37,449 bases of DNA from an uncultured archaeon (GTDB taxonomy: Archaea > Thermoplasmatota > E2 > DHVEG-1). Below, piece after piece: positions 27,770-37,449 of this stretch (within the stretch, counting starts at the first letter, position 1; each line of letters starts with the position of its first letter). The stretch spans positions 1 to 37,449 of the forward strand of contig CABMCU010000120.1 of the NCBI GenBank assembly GCA_902384685.1, given 5' to 3'. The position numbers were made by a program, and so were the translations under genes. The notes beneath the pieces are model-generated. The model ran no database searches. It was not told where the DNA came from and worked only from the letters and a program-made list of their open reading frames with translations.

Positions 27770-28059
27770 TTTGATTCCTTCTCCACAGGTGACTCAACAG
27801 GGAGCCCTTTGAGGATCCGCTCGGCGGTCACACCGGCAGGTGTCGTAGGGAAGTACGCACCACCAGCATATACATTGCCACATTTCGAACATTCCCAGAT
27901 ACTGGTGCTTGTGCGTTGGACCGCTTTCTGACCGCACCGGGGACATGCATGGCGGAGCTTCTGCTGGCTTTCCACTTCTCTAATCATGGTTCGCGATCGT
28001 ACACCGTATCGTTCTGCGAAACGACCAGACGTGCCAACTTTCTTAGTTCGTTTTGACAT
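27766..28059 (-). CDS. rpl37ae: 50S ribosomal protein eL43 (L37Ae)
   Basis: RTKKVGTSGRFAERYGVRSRTMIREVE, CPRCGQKAVQRTSTSIWECSKCG. Confidence 0.93.
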   Translation of the reverse strand: MSKRTKKVGTSGRFAERYGVRSRTMIREVESQQKLRHACPRCGQKAVQRTSTSIWECSKCGNVYAGGAYFPTTPAGVTAERILKGLPVESPVEKESK

Positions 28060-28074
28060 TTTATTTTCCTGTAC

Positions 28075-28974
28075 TTACGATGAAACAACGTCTTTTAACG
28101 TCTTTCGTACTTCTTTCCCGTTATCCAGAGCTCCTTTTATAACTTTTTGTATCTCTTCCTTGGAAAAACTCCCAGAAAGCCCTTTTTGCATCGCCCGAAT
28201 ATCACCGTTATGGTCGGTCGCAACCGTTAACCGCACGTCTGCGATGACTTCTTCATCAAAACAAGGGTCAAAGAGAATAAAATCGTTGATTTTCACGGCT
28301 GTACAAGATATAGGAGGCTCGGTCATCGGCAATGGAAAATCTTGTATTGGATTTGGATTTTTATTTGCTTCGTCTGCTCCAAATGGAATTTCATCTACTC
28401 CAGGTATTGTATATAAATCTAAAATTTGTTTTTGCCAAGAGGTTCTATCTTTTTCGTTCAGATCCTTTAAAAATCGAGAAACTGGAACCTTTGTCGTAGA
28501 TAATGCAGCAAGCGCAGCGAGAGACGCCGCATCAAACAGGTTTCCGTCATAATCAAGTATGTGAATATCAATGAACACCAACCACACCTTTTCACCAGGG
28601 GTAATACAGAGTTTTTCTAGTTGTATAACCTGGGATTCTCGGACACCTCGATCGACGACCCTTGCAAGCTCAATGGCATCCTCTCGGGGAGGACCAGATT
28701 CAAAATCAGGGGATGCCAGAGGAACAAACTCCGCAGCGGTACTCATTACACCTGTTGCTGGGGTATCGGGGAATGGTTCCCCAATGTCCATTTTTATACC
28801 GCAAAGCACTTGGGTATTGCCGATTTTCACACGAGCGGACCCCTCGGCTTTGTTAACCACATTAGTCTCAATTTCAATCTTCCGATAGTGATTAAAATCA
28901 CGTCCGTCGATACGTTTTCCTTGTTCAGCAAGTTTTATTATATAATCACGTTTAATAATAGGAACAATAGTCAT
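28075..28974 (-). CDS. rrp42: Exosome complex subunit Rrp42
   Basis: [16 protein letters not shown], RNase PH-fold; follows Rrp41. Confidence 0.93.
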   Translation of the reverse strand: MTIVPIIKRDYIIKLAEQGKRIDGRDFNHYRKIEIETNVVNKAEGSARVKIGNTQVLCGIKMDIGEPFPDTPATGVMSTAAEFVPLASPDFESGPPREDAIELARVVDRGVRESQVIQLEKLCITPGEKVWLVFIDIHILDYDGNLFDAASLAALAALSTTKVPVSRFLKDLNEKDRTSWQKQILDLYTIPGVDEIPFGADEANKNPNPIQDFPLPMTEPPISCTAVKINDFILFDPCFDEEVIADVRLTVATDHNGDIRAMQKGLSGSFSKEEIQKVIKGALDNGKEVRKTLKDVVSS

Positions 28975-29705
28975 TCGTTCACCTCGGCAGCAGCAGTCTG
29001 ATATTTATCCATAATCGCTTTCTTCTGAATTTCAGAGACCATGTGACATCCTTTCACTGCGAGATCAAACGCCTCATTGAACTCTTCATAGGTTAAATGA
29101 CCATCCATCTGCAATAAGAGCACCTCACCGGTTCGAGGTGAAATCGCAATGGGTAGATCAGCATCACCAAAGTTATCCTCCTCCTTACCAAGATCAAGAA
29201 CAACCTGACCATTGATTTTGCCTGCGGCACATGCGACAGGGATATCACGCATCGGAATACCAGCATCAATCAACGCAACACCGGCAGCGGTCAATCCTGC
29301 ACAGCGGGTTCCAGCTTCCGCATCAAGAACCTCGATACAGACATCGATGCTTGCCCGTGGGAACTGATCTGTAAGAACGATTTTCTCGAGTGCCTCTGAG
29401 ATGACTTTTGAGATCTCGACACTTCGTCGGTCTGGACCAGGTCGTTTACGATCTTCAACACTGAACGCAGCCATATTATACCGTGCCTGTACAATCGCCT
29501 TAAGGGGATTCTGCGTGTGCCGTGGGACAGCCTCTCGAGGTCCATATACAGCCACCAGGACTTTATTGCCACCCCATTCAAGGTAGCAAGAGCCGTCTGC
29601 CCGATGAAGCACGCCAGCCTCGATTTTGATTTTCCGTATGTCCTGTGGACCTCGTCCATCGTTTCGTTTTCCTTCAGTGTCTATTAATTCAATGTCTGAT
29701 TTCAT
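28971..29705 (-). CDS. rrp41: Exosome complex exonuclease Rrp41
   Basis: [46 protein letters not shown]. Confidence 0.95.
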   Translation of the reverse strand: MKSDIELIDTEGKRNDGRGPQDIRKIKIEAGVLHRADGSCYLEWGGNKVLVAVYGPREAVPRHTQNPLKAIVQARYNMAAFSVEDRKRPGPDRRSVEISKVISEALEKIVLTDQFPRASIDVCIEVLDAEAGTRCAGLTAAGVALIDAGIPMRDIPVACAAGKINGQVVLDLGKEEDNFGDADLPIAISPRTGEVLLLQMDGHLTYEEFNEAFDLAVKGCHMVSEIQKKAIMDKYQTAAAEVNE

Positions 29706-30385
29706 TATCTTACATCCTTTGCATCTTTTTTCAAGAGTTCTTCTATTCTGTCAGTGAGCCCAAACGTTATAGCTTCACTTTCTATTTTGGAGATAGCCTG
29801 TAATACCTTCTCGATTCCTTCTGCGTCTCCATCAATCCAAATACGCCCGTTTTTACCGACTTTTATGCGGCAGCGGGTGTATTTTTGTATTATCTCAATC
29901 ATAGAGTACTTTTTTCCCATAATGCGACGATACACCGATGGTTCGAATTCAATAAGATGACCGTCTTTGAGTTTGAACAGGTTGCGATCATTCAGCGTTA
30001 TCTGAAGTCTCTTTGATTCGTCAACGGATAGGACTTTCGCCAGTATGGTATCACCTGTGTTTAAATACTTTTCCGTATCGGCGTATTCGATTTCCCAAGG
30101 TACCTCATGAACATGTAACACTGCGGGGGATGGGGCATTGATATCAACCATCCAGTGCGAAGCTGATGCTTCTTCAACAATACCAATAACTAAATCACCG
30201 ATAATTGGGTCATATCGACCTTTCAATGGAATGATGTGAATGAATGCATCTTGTATGTTGAGTACCCCGAGTCGCTCCGCATAGATCTTCTTATTTTCCA
30301 CAAATGTTCCTCGTCCAGGTTTAAATGTGGGGGTATCACCAAGAATCTGACCCGGAATGACTACTTGACGTCCTTCGTTTGTCAT
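29705..30385 (-). CDS. rrp4: Exosome complex RNA-binding protein Rrp4
   Basis: [10 protein letters not shown]1 and KH domains ([11 protein letters not shown]). Confidence 0.93.
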   Translation of the reverse strand: MTNEGRQVVIPGQILGDTPTFKPGRGTFVENKKIYAERLGVLNIQDAFIHIIPLKGRYDPIIGDLVIGIVEEASASHWMVDINAPSPAVLHVHEVPWEIEYADTEKYLNTGDTILAKVLSVDESKRLQITLNDRNLFKLKDGHLIEFEPSVYRRIMGKKYSMIEIIQKYTRCRIKVGKNGRIWIDGDAEGIEKVLQAISKIESEAITFGLTDRIEELLKKDAKDVR

Positions 30386-30411
30386 AAAATCATTTATCCT
30401 TCGTAACCTAT

Positions 30412-31107
30412 CTATTTTAAAATCCTTGTTTCAACGTTTCCCTTTGTAAGTGTATTAAGCCGATCATAAAAATCTGTTTGCATACCTGCAGGAAGTTTCA
30501 CAATACCGACCCAGGAGCCATCGGACTGCCATTCCTCGCGCTCTAAGGTGCCAAAGCTGCGGACTGCACCGTACCCCTTTCCCACATGTTCAGGAGGAAT
30601 CTTCACAGAGATTCGCACCTGCTCTATCGAGATAGGCAGAATGGGTCGGAGCACCTCAATAATGGTTTTCATCTGTTGATTTACTGATTTGAATGGGTCG
30701 ATATGCACCTTTGCTTCATCCATCGCAAGTTCAATGCGGGTTCTCGGATGTGGCATCTTGGTTTTCGGGTCCATCGCGTTTTTCACAATCAGATCAACGA
30801 TACGTTTCTTCTTTTGTTGCTGCATCTCGTGACGCTGCTCAGTGGTCAGCTGGATTTCACCTTTCTGAATGATTTCTTTTACAATCGTTGAAATATCAGT
30901 GGTTTTGAATTGTTTCTGAAGTGATTCGATGGGTGCATGGGTTCCTTTCTTTGAATCGCTAAATACCGCATCGATCGCAAGAGCGGAGAGGATATTTTCT
31001 GTTTTTCCATCCAGGATATGCTCTGCCTCATGAGGATCCACGAGGATTTCGAAACGATCTCCCCCTTTTTGTAAACGCGCAATAACTGCGTTTTCTAGAC
31101 TTACCAA
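30412..31107 (-). CDS. Ribosome maturation protein SBDS/Sdo1
   Basis: ARLQKGGDRFEILVDPHEAE, HPRTRIELAMDEAKVHIDP. Confidence 0.94.
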   Translation of the reverse strand: MVSLENAVIARLQKGGDRFEILVDPHEAEHILDGKTENILSALAIDAVFSDSKKGTHAPIESLQKQFKTTDISTIVKEIIQKGEIQLTTEQRHEMQQQKKKRIVDLIVKNAMDPKTKMPHPRTRIELAMDEAKVHIDPFKSVNQQMKTIIEVLRPILPISIEQVRISVKIPPEHVGKGYGAVRSFGTLEREEWQSDGSWVGIVKLPAGMQTDFYDRLNTLTKGNVETRILK

Positions 31108-31109
31108 CT

Positions 31110-31832
31110 CTACTTGCCTCCAATCGCTTTAGTCACATAGGTCTTTGTTTCTGCAGAGGTCAGGATATGGAATTTAACTCCTTTTTTCACAATACCAATT
31201 TCGATCGCATCCGGATTTAATTTTCCTTCAGTACCCTTATGTAATGCTTTCACGCCCAGATCAATAGCCTCTTCCATAGAACTGTTCTCTTTGTAATGTT
31301 CCTCGAAGTACGCCATCGCTCCAGTGCGTCCAGCTCCTTCACTAGCTGCTTTATATTCCATAAGAGCACCAGAAGGATCAGTGGAAAATAAGCGAGCACC
31401 GGTTTGATCGACTCCCGCAATCAACAATGCTGTTCCAAACGGCCGGACACCCCCATACTGAGTGTACGTTTGTTTAAAATCACAAATTCGTTTTACTAAT
31501 GTTTCGACCTGAATTTTTTCACTATAAGTTATTTCATTGATTTGTGCATCAAGTCTAGCTCTATCAATCAAGGATCGAGCATCGGCAACAAGACCAGATG
31601 TTGCACACCCAATGTGATCATCGATAATAAAAATTTTCTCAATAGAATCTGGTTCAATGAGTCGAGATGTAATGCGTTTATCAACAATTAAAATAACGCC
31701 ATCTCGGAATTTCACTCCGACTGTTGTTGTTCCGCGTTTTACTGCTTCTCGTGCGTACTCCACTTGGAACAATCGTCCATCGGGGGAAAAGACAGTAATC
31801 GCTCTATCATATGCCATATTTGATGGTTGCAT
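31110..31832 (-). CDS. psmA: Proteasome subunit alpha
   Basis: [43 protein letters not shown] upstream of first ATG. Confidence 0.96.
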   Translation of the reverse strand: MQPSNMAYDRAITVFSPDGRLFQVEYAREAVKRGTTTVGVKFRDGVILIVDKRITSRLIEPDSIEKIFIIDDHIGCATSGLVADARSLIDRARLDAQINEITYSEKIQVETLVKRICDFKQTYTQYGGVRPFGTALLIAGVDQTGARLFSTDPSGALMEYKAASEGAGRTGAMAYFEEHYKENSSMEEAIDLGVKALHKGTEGKLNPDAIEIGIVKKGVKFHILTSAETKTYVTKAIGGK

Positions 31833-31974
31833 TTTTCATTTCACCTCATATTTTCTTCTGTTGTTCTCTGTTTTTTCTCTCAATTTTAACCATGAATGCA
31901 CTTTTGATGTATATAGTTTGTGTTCACGTTTCTTTGTTTTTTCTCTAGAGAAATATGATAAGAATGACGATAAG

Positions 31975-32604
31975 TTAGACTCCTCTTTTTTCCCCCCAAA
32001 TGATTTTATGTAATTGCAGTGCTAATCGCACGAGTAATCCATCGTTGAGAATCCATGACGCAAGCTTCTTCGCACTTGTACCCCAAACAGGTTGGAAAAA
32101 CACGGTGCATTGTGGGTTGTATTTTTTGAGAATTTTTTTCGCGTAATCGTAATCTTCTTTGTTTTTAATGATGAATTTAAGTTGATCTTTTTTTGAAAGA
32201 TAGGATATATTTTTCATAATCATTTGTTCATGCGAACCAGATGATGGACATTTGATGTCCAGCGAGATCATTAAAGATTTTTTTCCCACCAATTTCTTGA
32301 TGCTAATGCTTCCATTTGTTTCAAGACATATCTTATAATTTTTTTTAAGGAGATTTTCAATAAGTTTTACTGAATCTTTTTGTAATAGTGGTTCTCCACC
32401 CGTGAGACAAATATAAGTGCAAGCAAATTTCTTAATATCATCGAGGATCGCTTGCACACTCATCTCTTTGCCTTGTACGTAGCCATACTTGGTATCACAG
32501 AAGGAACAACGTAAGTTACACCCGGTGAGTCGCAGAAAAATGCTAGGTACACCAACCAATATGCCTTCTCCTTGGATTGAGTAAAATATTTCATTTACTT
32601 TCAT
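31975..32604 (-). CDS. queE: 7-carboxy-7-deazaguanine synthase (radical SAM)
   Basis: FYSIQGEGILVGVPSIFLRLTGCNLRCSFCDTKYG, ICLTGGEPLLQ. Confidence 0.92.
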   Translation of the reverse strand: MKVNEIFYSIQGEGILVGVPSIFLRLTGCNLRCSFCDTKYGYVQGKEMSVQAILDDIKKFACTYICLTGGEPLLQKDSVKLIENLLKKNYKICLETNGSISIKKLVGKKSLMISLDIKCPSSGSHEQMIMKNISYLSKKDQLKFIIKNKEDYDYAKKILKKYNPQCTVFFQPVWGTSAKKLASWILNDGLLVRLALQLHKIIWGEKRGV

Positions 32605-32748
32605 CTGGATGATGTATTTCGGCCTTTAATTAAAATCTTTGCTTGATAGAAAAAGGAAAACACAGTGGATACAAAGGATGTAAAATTATTTATAGGGGAA
32701 GTAATATTACGGGTAAGCCGTTCCATTGTTACTTGATATAGTGTAGAG

Positions 32749-32756
32749 TATAAATA
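32749..32756 (+). promoter_or_regulatory. TATA box (TATAAATA) upstream of tRNA-Lys and RNAP operon
   Basis: TATAAATA about 26-33 nt upstream of the tRNA 5' end. Confidence 0.7.
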
Positions 32757-32781
32757 TTGAGTGGAACAGTGGCCCGTCCTT

Positions 32782-32855
32782 GGGCCTGTAGCTCAGCTAG
32801 GTAGAGCATCTGGCTTTTAACCAGGTGGCCAAGGGTTCGAATCCCTTCAGGCCCG
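32782..32855 (+). tRNA. tRNA-Lys (anticodon UUU)
   Basis: Acceptor GGGCCTG/CAGGCCC, anticodon arm CTGG-CTTTTAA-CCAG, T-arm AGGG-TTCGAAT-CCCT; no intron, no encoded CCA. Confidence 0.96.
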
Positions 32856-32889
32856 CCTCTCCTCAGAAGGAATGTAGGAGGAATGTAGT

Positions 32890-33210
32890 ATCGCAGCCCC
32901 GCCAAAAAAATATTATGACATCTTGGGACATAAGCTTGTTCCGGAACATACTATCTTATCTGAGAAAGAGAAAAAGGAGTTATTGAAAGAATACGATATC
33001 AGACCTGACCAACTTCCACGTATTCTTACAAATGATCCAGCAGTGATTTCTGTTGGAGCAAAACCTGGACAGATTATCAAGATTATCCGGAAAAGCCCTA
33101 CCGCGAAAAATGCAACTGCGTATCGGTTAGTTGTTCAGAGTGACATCTCTGAGAGTTTTGTCTTCGCTGAGCCATCTGAAGAGTTCAGTACGGCAAGTGA
33201 AGAAATATAG
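32890..33210 (+). CDS. rpoH: DNA-directed RNA polymerase subunit Rpo5 (RpoH)
   Basis: (I)AAPPKKYYDILGHKLVPEHTILSEKEKKELLKEYDI...DPAVISVGAKPGQIIKIIRKSPTA; SD AGGAGGA 7 nt before an ATC codon at 32890; ORF-track start is TTG at 32923. Confidence 0.8.
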   Translation: MAAPPKKYYDILGHKLVPEHTILSEKEKKELLKEYDIRPDQLPRILTNDPAVISVGAKPGQIIKIIRKSPTAKNATAYRLVVQSDISESFVFAEPSEEFSTASEEI

Positions 33211-33233
33211 AAAGGGGAATATGAGGAGTATTT

Positions 33234-36200
33234 ATGAGAGAACTTGTTGATGCGTTTTATCGAGAACGAAGTATTGTTAACCATCAGATTGCTTCCTATG
33301 ATGATTTTTTAAGACATCGCCTGCAGCGGATTGTCGATGGCACGATTATTGGTCAGGAAGAAGAAGGGATAAAGAGAGGGTATATCTATCCAGAGATTGA
33401 AGGATATAAGATTAAGTTCGGAAAAATCAAAGTTGGTCTTCCCCAGGTAAAAGAGGCGGATGGAACCGAGCGGCCTTTGACACCGATGGAAGCACGTTTA
33501 CGAGATTTGACGTACGAGGCGCCAATTGAGCTTGAATTCATTCCTGTGAAAAATGAGGTAGAGTATGAGCCTGAGACTGTTCGCATTGGTGAATTGCCTA
33601 TCATGGTGAAATCTTTACGATGCAACATATCTAAAAAGGTTTTAGAAGAAAAATTAGATAGGCCGCTCTCTGATGAGGACTATCTAAAAGAGCTTCAACA
33701 TTTGCAGGAAGACCCATTGGATCCAGGTGGATATTTTATTAGCAACGGGACGGAACGAGTATTAATCACGGTTGAAGATCTTGCTCCAAATAGGGTTCTT
33801 GTTGAGCGGTCAAGTAGATATGGTACTGATGTTGAGGTTGCTAAAGTTTTTTCCCAACGGGAGGGATATCGTGCGTTAACAGTGGTAGAAAAAAGGAAGG
33901 ACTGTATGCTCATGGTGAGTTTACCGACAACATATGGTCAGATCCCTCTTATTATCTTATTGCGTGCTTTAGGGATGGAGAACGATAAAGAAATTGTTGA
34001 TGTTATCTGTGTTGATCCAATGATGGAGCCGTATGTGCTTGCGAACATAGAGGAATGCGCGAAGGAATATAGTATCACGACAAAGGAAGAAGCAATTGCG
34101 TATCTTGGGAAGAAGTTCGCTGGTGGGCAGGCAAAAGAGTACCGAGTAAAACGTGTTGAAACAATCATGGACCGACATCTTCTAGCGCATCTTGGGAATG
34201 ATCCTGATGATCGTTTAAAAAAGGCTATTTTCGTAGCTCGCATGGGGATGGCTGTCTTAGAACTCGCACTCGGGAAACGAGAGCAGGATGACAAAGACCA
34301 TTATGCAAACAAGCGTTTGAAGCTTGCAGGGGATCTTATGGAGGATCTTTTCAGAGTCGCGTTCACCGCATTGTGCAAGGATTTAAAATATCAGATTGAA
34401 CGCATTCATGCCAAAGGAAAAGAAATCAAGATCGCATCATCATTACGTTCTGATGTCCTCAGTCAACGTATTCATCACGCGCTTGCAACAGGGAACTGGG
34501 TTGGTGGAAGAGCAGGAGTCTCACAACTTCTTGATCGAACTAGCAATTTAGCGGTTCTGAGTCACTTACGACGAGTTACATCACCGTTAACTAGGTCACA
34601 GCCACATTTCGAAGCACGAGATTTACATTCAACCCAATGGGGGAGACTTTGCCCAAATGAAACGCCAGAAGGACCGAACTGTGGTCTTGTCAAAAACCTT
34701 GCACTTACTGTCGAAATCTCAGAAGGTTTTGAAGAAAAAGAAGTGGAAACAATCCTACGAGAACTTGGAATTAAGGAGCTGACGAAACACGTCACAGGTG
34801 CCCGTATTTATCTGAACGGAGATCTTATCGGGATGCATCCGAATGGTGCAGATCTTGTCAAGAAATTGCGAGAACGACGAAGAAAGGGAATGCTTAGTAA
34901 TGAAATCAATGTTACCTTTGATAAGGAAGGAAACGATGTTATTGTTAACTGTGATTGTGGACGGTTACGACGACCGCTTCTTGTTGTTGAAAATGGTAAA
35001 CTCTTAATAAATCAAAAAACTTTTACAGAGCTTAAAGAAGGAAAGAAGAACTGGTCTAATCTTATCAACGAGGGAATTGTCGAATATATAGATGCTGAAG
35101 AAGAAGAAAACTCACTTATTGCGACAGAAGAAGAATATCTAACCCTAGATCATACTCATATGGAACTGGATCCAATGTGCATTCTCGGAATCGGTGCATC
35201 TCTTGTTCCCTATCCGGAGCATAACTCATCTCCAAGAATTACAATGGGCGCAGGAATGGGAAAACAATCACTCGGATTCGGTGCGTCAAATTACCGTATA
35301 CGACCGGACACACGAAGTCATCTGCTCCACTATTCACAGATGCCGTTAGTTCAGACACATCCGATTCATTATATTCGATTCAGAGAACGACCTGCTGGGC
35401 AGAATTATATTGTCGCGGTTGCTTCGTTTCAGGGATATAACATGGAAGACGCTTTGATTATGAGCAAGTCATCGGTCGAACGAGGTCTCGGTAGGAGTAC
35501 TTTTATCCGAACATATAGTAGTGAGGAAAAGCGATATCCCGGTGGTCAAGAGGATCATTTTGAAATCCCAAATCCAGATTGCCGAGGTGTTCGGACTGAA
35601 GATGCGTATAACAATCTAGGTGAAGACGGTTTGATTTCTCCAGAATGTGGGGTAAACGGTGGAGATGTTTTAATAGGGAAAACATCACCACCACGTTTCC
35701 TTGAAGAACCAACTGATTTTCTTACACCTCAGAAGCGAAGAGAGACCTCAGTTACGGTTCAACACGGGGAAGGTGGTGTTGTTGATAAAGTCATGTTGTC
35801 TGAGTCAGTGAATGGGTCACGAATGGTGAAGATAAAAGTCAGAGAGCAACGAATCCCTGAACTCGGGGACAAGTTCGCATCAAAACATGGCCAGAAAGGA
35901 GTGATTGGATATCTGGTATCTGCGGAAAACATGCCATTCACCCAAGACGGTATGATACCTGATTTGATTATTAACCCACATGCCATCCCATCAAGAATGA
36001 CGGTTGCACATGTGCTTGAGATGATCGGCGGTAAAGTCGGATCACTTGAGGGGCGAATCGTTGATGGAACAGCTTTTAGCGGGGAAGACGAAGACCAACT
36101 TCGAGCAGCTTTAGTAAAAAATGGGTTTAATCACGCTGGAAAAGAAATCTTCTATGACGGACTCACCGGACGACCATTGGAATGTGATATTTTTGTTGGA

Positions 36201-36599
36201 TGTATTTATTATCAGAAGCTTCATCATATGGTTGCAGGTAAGATTCATGCCAGATCACGAGGACCCGTACAGATCCTCACAAGACAACCAACAGAGGGAC
36301 GAGCCAGGGAAGGTGGTCTACGATTTGGAGAAATGGAACGTGATTGTCTCATTGGCCATGGCGCCTCCATGGTCATTAAAGATCGATTACTTGATGAATC
36401 AGATATTACGATGAAATATGTCTGTAACACGTGTGGTCATATCGCGATGATTGATCGTCATGGACGGTTACATTGTCCAATCTGTGGTGATAAAGCAGAT
36501 ATCTATCCAGTGGAGATGAGCTACGCGTTTAAGTTACTTATTGATGAATTGAAATCTCTTGTAGTTGTACCACGTATTAAACTGGAGTCGTTGGTGTAG
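33234..36599 (+). CDS. rpoB: DNA-directed RNA polymerase subunit B (single, unsplit polypeptide)
   Basis: 1121 aa; [61 protein letters not shown]-terminal zinc ribbon. Confidence 0.97.
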   Translation: MRELVDAFYRERSIVNHQIASYDDFLRHRLQRIVDGTIIGQEEEGIKRGYIYPEIEGYKIKFGKIKVGLPQVKEADGTERPLTPMEARLRDLTYEAPIELEFIPVKNEVEYEPETVRIGELPIMVKSLRCNISKKVLEEKLDRPLSDEDYLKELQHLQEDPLDPGGYFISNGTERVLITVEDLAPNRVLVERSSRYGTDVEVAKVFSQREGYRALTVVEKRKDCMLMVSLPTTYGQIPLIILLRALGMENDKEIVDVICVDPMMEPYVLANIEECAKEYSITTKEEAIAYLGKKFAGGQAKEYRVKRVETIMDRHLLAHLGNDPDDRLKKAIFVARMGMAVLELALGKREQDDKDHYANKRLKLAGDLMEDLFRVAFTALCKDLKYQIERIHAKGKEIKIASSLRSDVLSQRIHHALATGNWVGGRAGVSQLLDRTSNLAVLSHLRRVTSPLTRSQPHFEARDLHSTQWGRLCPNETPEGPNCGLVKNLALTVEISEGFEEKEVETILRELGIKELTKHVTGARIYLNGDLIGMHPNGADLVKKLRERRRKGMLSNEINVTFDKEGNDVIVNCDCGRLRRPLLVVENGKLLINQKTFTELKEGKKNWSNLINEGIVEYIDAEEEENSLIATEEEYLTLDHTHMELDPMCILGIGASLVPYPEHNSSPRITMGAGMGKQSLGFGASNYRIRPDTRSHLLHYSQMPLVQTHPIHYIRFRERPAGQNYIVAVASFQGYNMEDALIMSKSSVERGLGRSTFIRTYSSEEKRYPGGQEDHFEIPNPDCRGVRTEDAYNNLGEDGLISPECGVNGGDVLIGKTSPPRFLEEPTDFLTPQKRRETSVTVQHGEGGVVDKVMLSESVNGSRMVKIKVREQRIPELGDKFASKHGQKGVIGYLVSAENMPFTQDGMIPDLIINPHAIPSRMTVAHVLEMIGGKVGSLEGRIVDGTAFSGEDEDQLRAALVKNGFNHAGKEIFYDGLTGRPLECDIFVGCIYYQKLHHMVAGKIHARSRGPVQILTRQPTEGRAREGGLRFGEMERDCLIGHGASMVIKDRLLDESDITMKYVCNTCGHIAMIDRHGRLHCPICGDKADIYPVEMSYAFKLLIDELKSLVVVPRIKLESLV

Positions 36600-36611
36600 G
36601 GGTTGAAAGAA

Positions 36612-37449
36612 ATGGCAGGACAGAGTATTATAAAAAAGATTGGGATGTTGGAATTTTCAGTGCTTTCACCCAATGAGATTCGCAAAATGAGCGCAACAAA
36701 GGTTATTACTGCTGATACCTATGATGATGACGGGTTCCCTATTACTATGGGGCTGATGGATCAGCGTCTTAGTGTCATTGAACCAGGGCTTCGTTGTAAG
36801 ACGTGCGGATTGAAAGTCGGTAAGGACAAATGCCCAGGGCATTTCGGACATATTGATCTTGCGATGCCGGTGATTCATGTTGGGTTTGTTAAGACGATTA
36901 GGAATTGTTTACGAGCGACCTGTCGGAAATGTGGACGAATTCTTCTTTCGAATACAGAGTTAGAGGAACATCGCAAAACCATAATAAAAAACAGCTCAGA
37001 GGGGCGTGACAACGCATACATTTTCAAGATGATTATCAGTAGCGCAACGAAAACAGAAGCATGTCCACGGTGTGGGGCTATTAGTGGGAAAATCGATTTA
37101 GATAAACCCACGTCGTTTCGGGAGAACGGAAAAAAACTCACGCCAACAGAGATTCGAGAATGGCTCGAGAAAATCCCGGATGAAGACCTTCCTTTATTAG
37201 ATATTAATATTCATTCAGCGCGACCAGAATGGATGGTTCTGACTGTTTTACCGGTACCACCGGTCACGGTACGACCGTCCGTTACCCTTGAGACTGGTGA
37301 ACGATCTGAAGATGACCTGACACATAAGCTTGTTGATGTCATCAGGATTAATCAGAGGCTTCAGGAAAATCGGGATGCTGGAGCGCCTCAATTAATCGTC
37401 GAGGATCTTTGGGAATTGTTACAGTACCATGTAACTACTTATCTGGATA
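36612..37449 (+). CDS. rpoA1: DNA-directed RNA polymerase subunit A' N-terminal part (runs off window)
   Basis: Open frame MAGQSIIKKIGMLEFSVLSPNEIRKMSATKVIT...CKTCGLKVGKDKCPGHFGHIDLAMPVIHVGF; no stop before window end. Confidence 0.95.
   Translation, partial: MAGQSIIKKIGMLEFSVLSPNEIRKMSATKVITADTYDDDGFPITMGLMDQRLSVIEPGLRCKTCGLKVGKDKCPGHFGHIDLAMPVIHVGFVKTIRNCLRATCRKCGRILLSNTELEEHRKTIIKNSSEGRDNAYIFKMIISSATKTEACPRCGAISGKIDLDKPTSFRENGKKLTPTEIREWLEKIPDEDLPLLDINIHSARPEWMVLTVLPVPPVTVRPSVTLETGERSEDDLTHKLVDVIRINQRLQENRDAGAPQLIVEDLWELLQYHVTTYLD

Noticed and set aside
32720-32767. Inverted repeat GTTCCA...TGGAAC flanking the tRNA promoter
   Set aside because: Only 6-bp arms with a spacer of about 36 nt; expected by chance.
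32872-32890. In-frame ATG-TAG upstream of rpoH read as a pyrrolysine codon
   Set aside because: TAG is the apparent normal stop for several genes here (rpoH, rpoB, hdrC, double hdrC, ACD), and this stretch serves as the SD region.
36597-36614. rpoB TAG followed in frame by rpoA1 ATG (possible readthrough fusion)
   Set aside because: In-frame spacing has a one-in-three chance; no readthrough element recognised; adjacent separate genes are the norm.
1-37449. CRISPR arrays, IS elements, prophage
   Set aside because: No regularly spaced repeats, transposase or phage genes seen; the window looks like a stable housekeeping and energy-metabolism region.

Overview
Archaeal chromosome segment, probably Thermoplasmata-like (unsplit RpoB, exosome/proteasome superoperon; lineage is inference). 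Minus strand, left part: a secreted-protein fragment at the window edge, an EamA transporter, an ADP-forming acyl-CoA synthetase fused to a GNAT domain (Pat-like), and a group-3b-like [NiFe] hydrogenase operon (fused HydB-HydG, HydD, HydA, maturation protease) behind malic enzyme. Plus strand, ~10.75-25.6 kb: one very tightly packed redox operon, hdrC-hdrB-hdrA-[hdrA N-fragment::nuoE]-nuoF-[nuoG N-term::hdrA]-mvhD-frhB/fdhB-like-double hdrC-double hdrA. It is followed by OsmC and PurA. A minus-strand superoperon follows (PsmA, SBDS, Rrp4, Rrp41, Rrp42, eL43, Rpo12, Pcc1, with QueE upstream). The right end has tRNA-Lys(UUU) leading rpoH-rpoB-rpoA1 (partial). The most interesting signal is that a tandem-HdrA protein appears to be split exactly at its inserted ferredoxin motif, with a NuoE-NuoF-NuoG-type NADH module lying between and fused to the two halves. 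The intact tandem-HdrA paralog is encoded a few kb downstream. This looks like an unusual NAD(H)-linked, multi-flavin electron-bifurcating Hdr complex. Other notable points: Cys-to-His replacement at the same position in both halves of the double HdrC, a palindromic operator between TATA box and start of the Hdr operon, two unannotated small ORFs at 1.5-1.76 kb, and an rpoH gene with no canonical start codon at the expected position.
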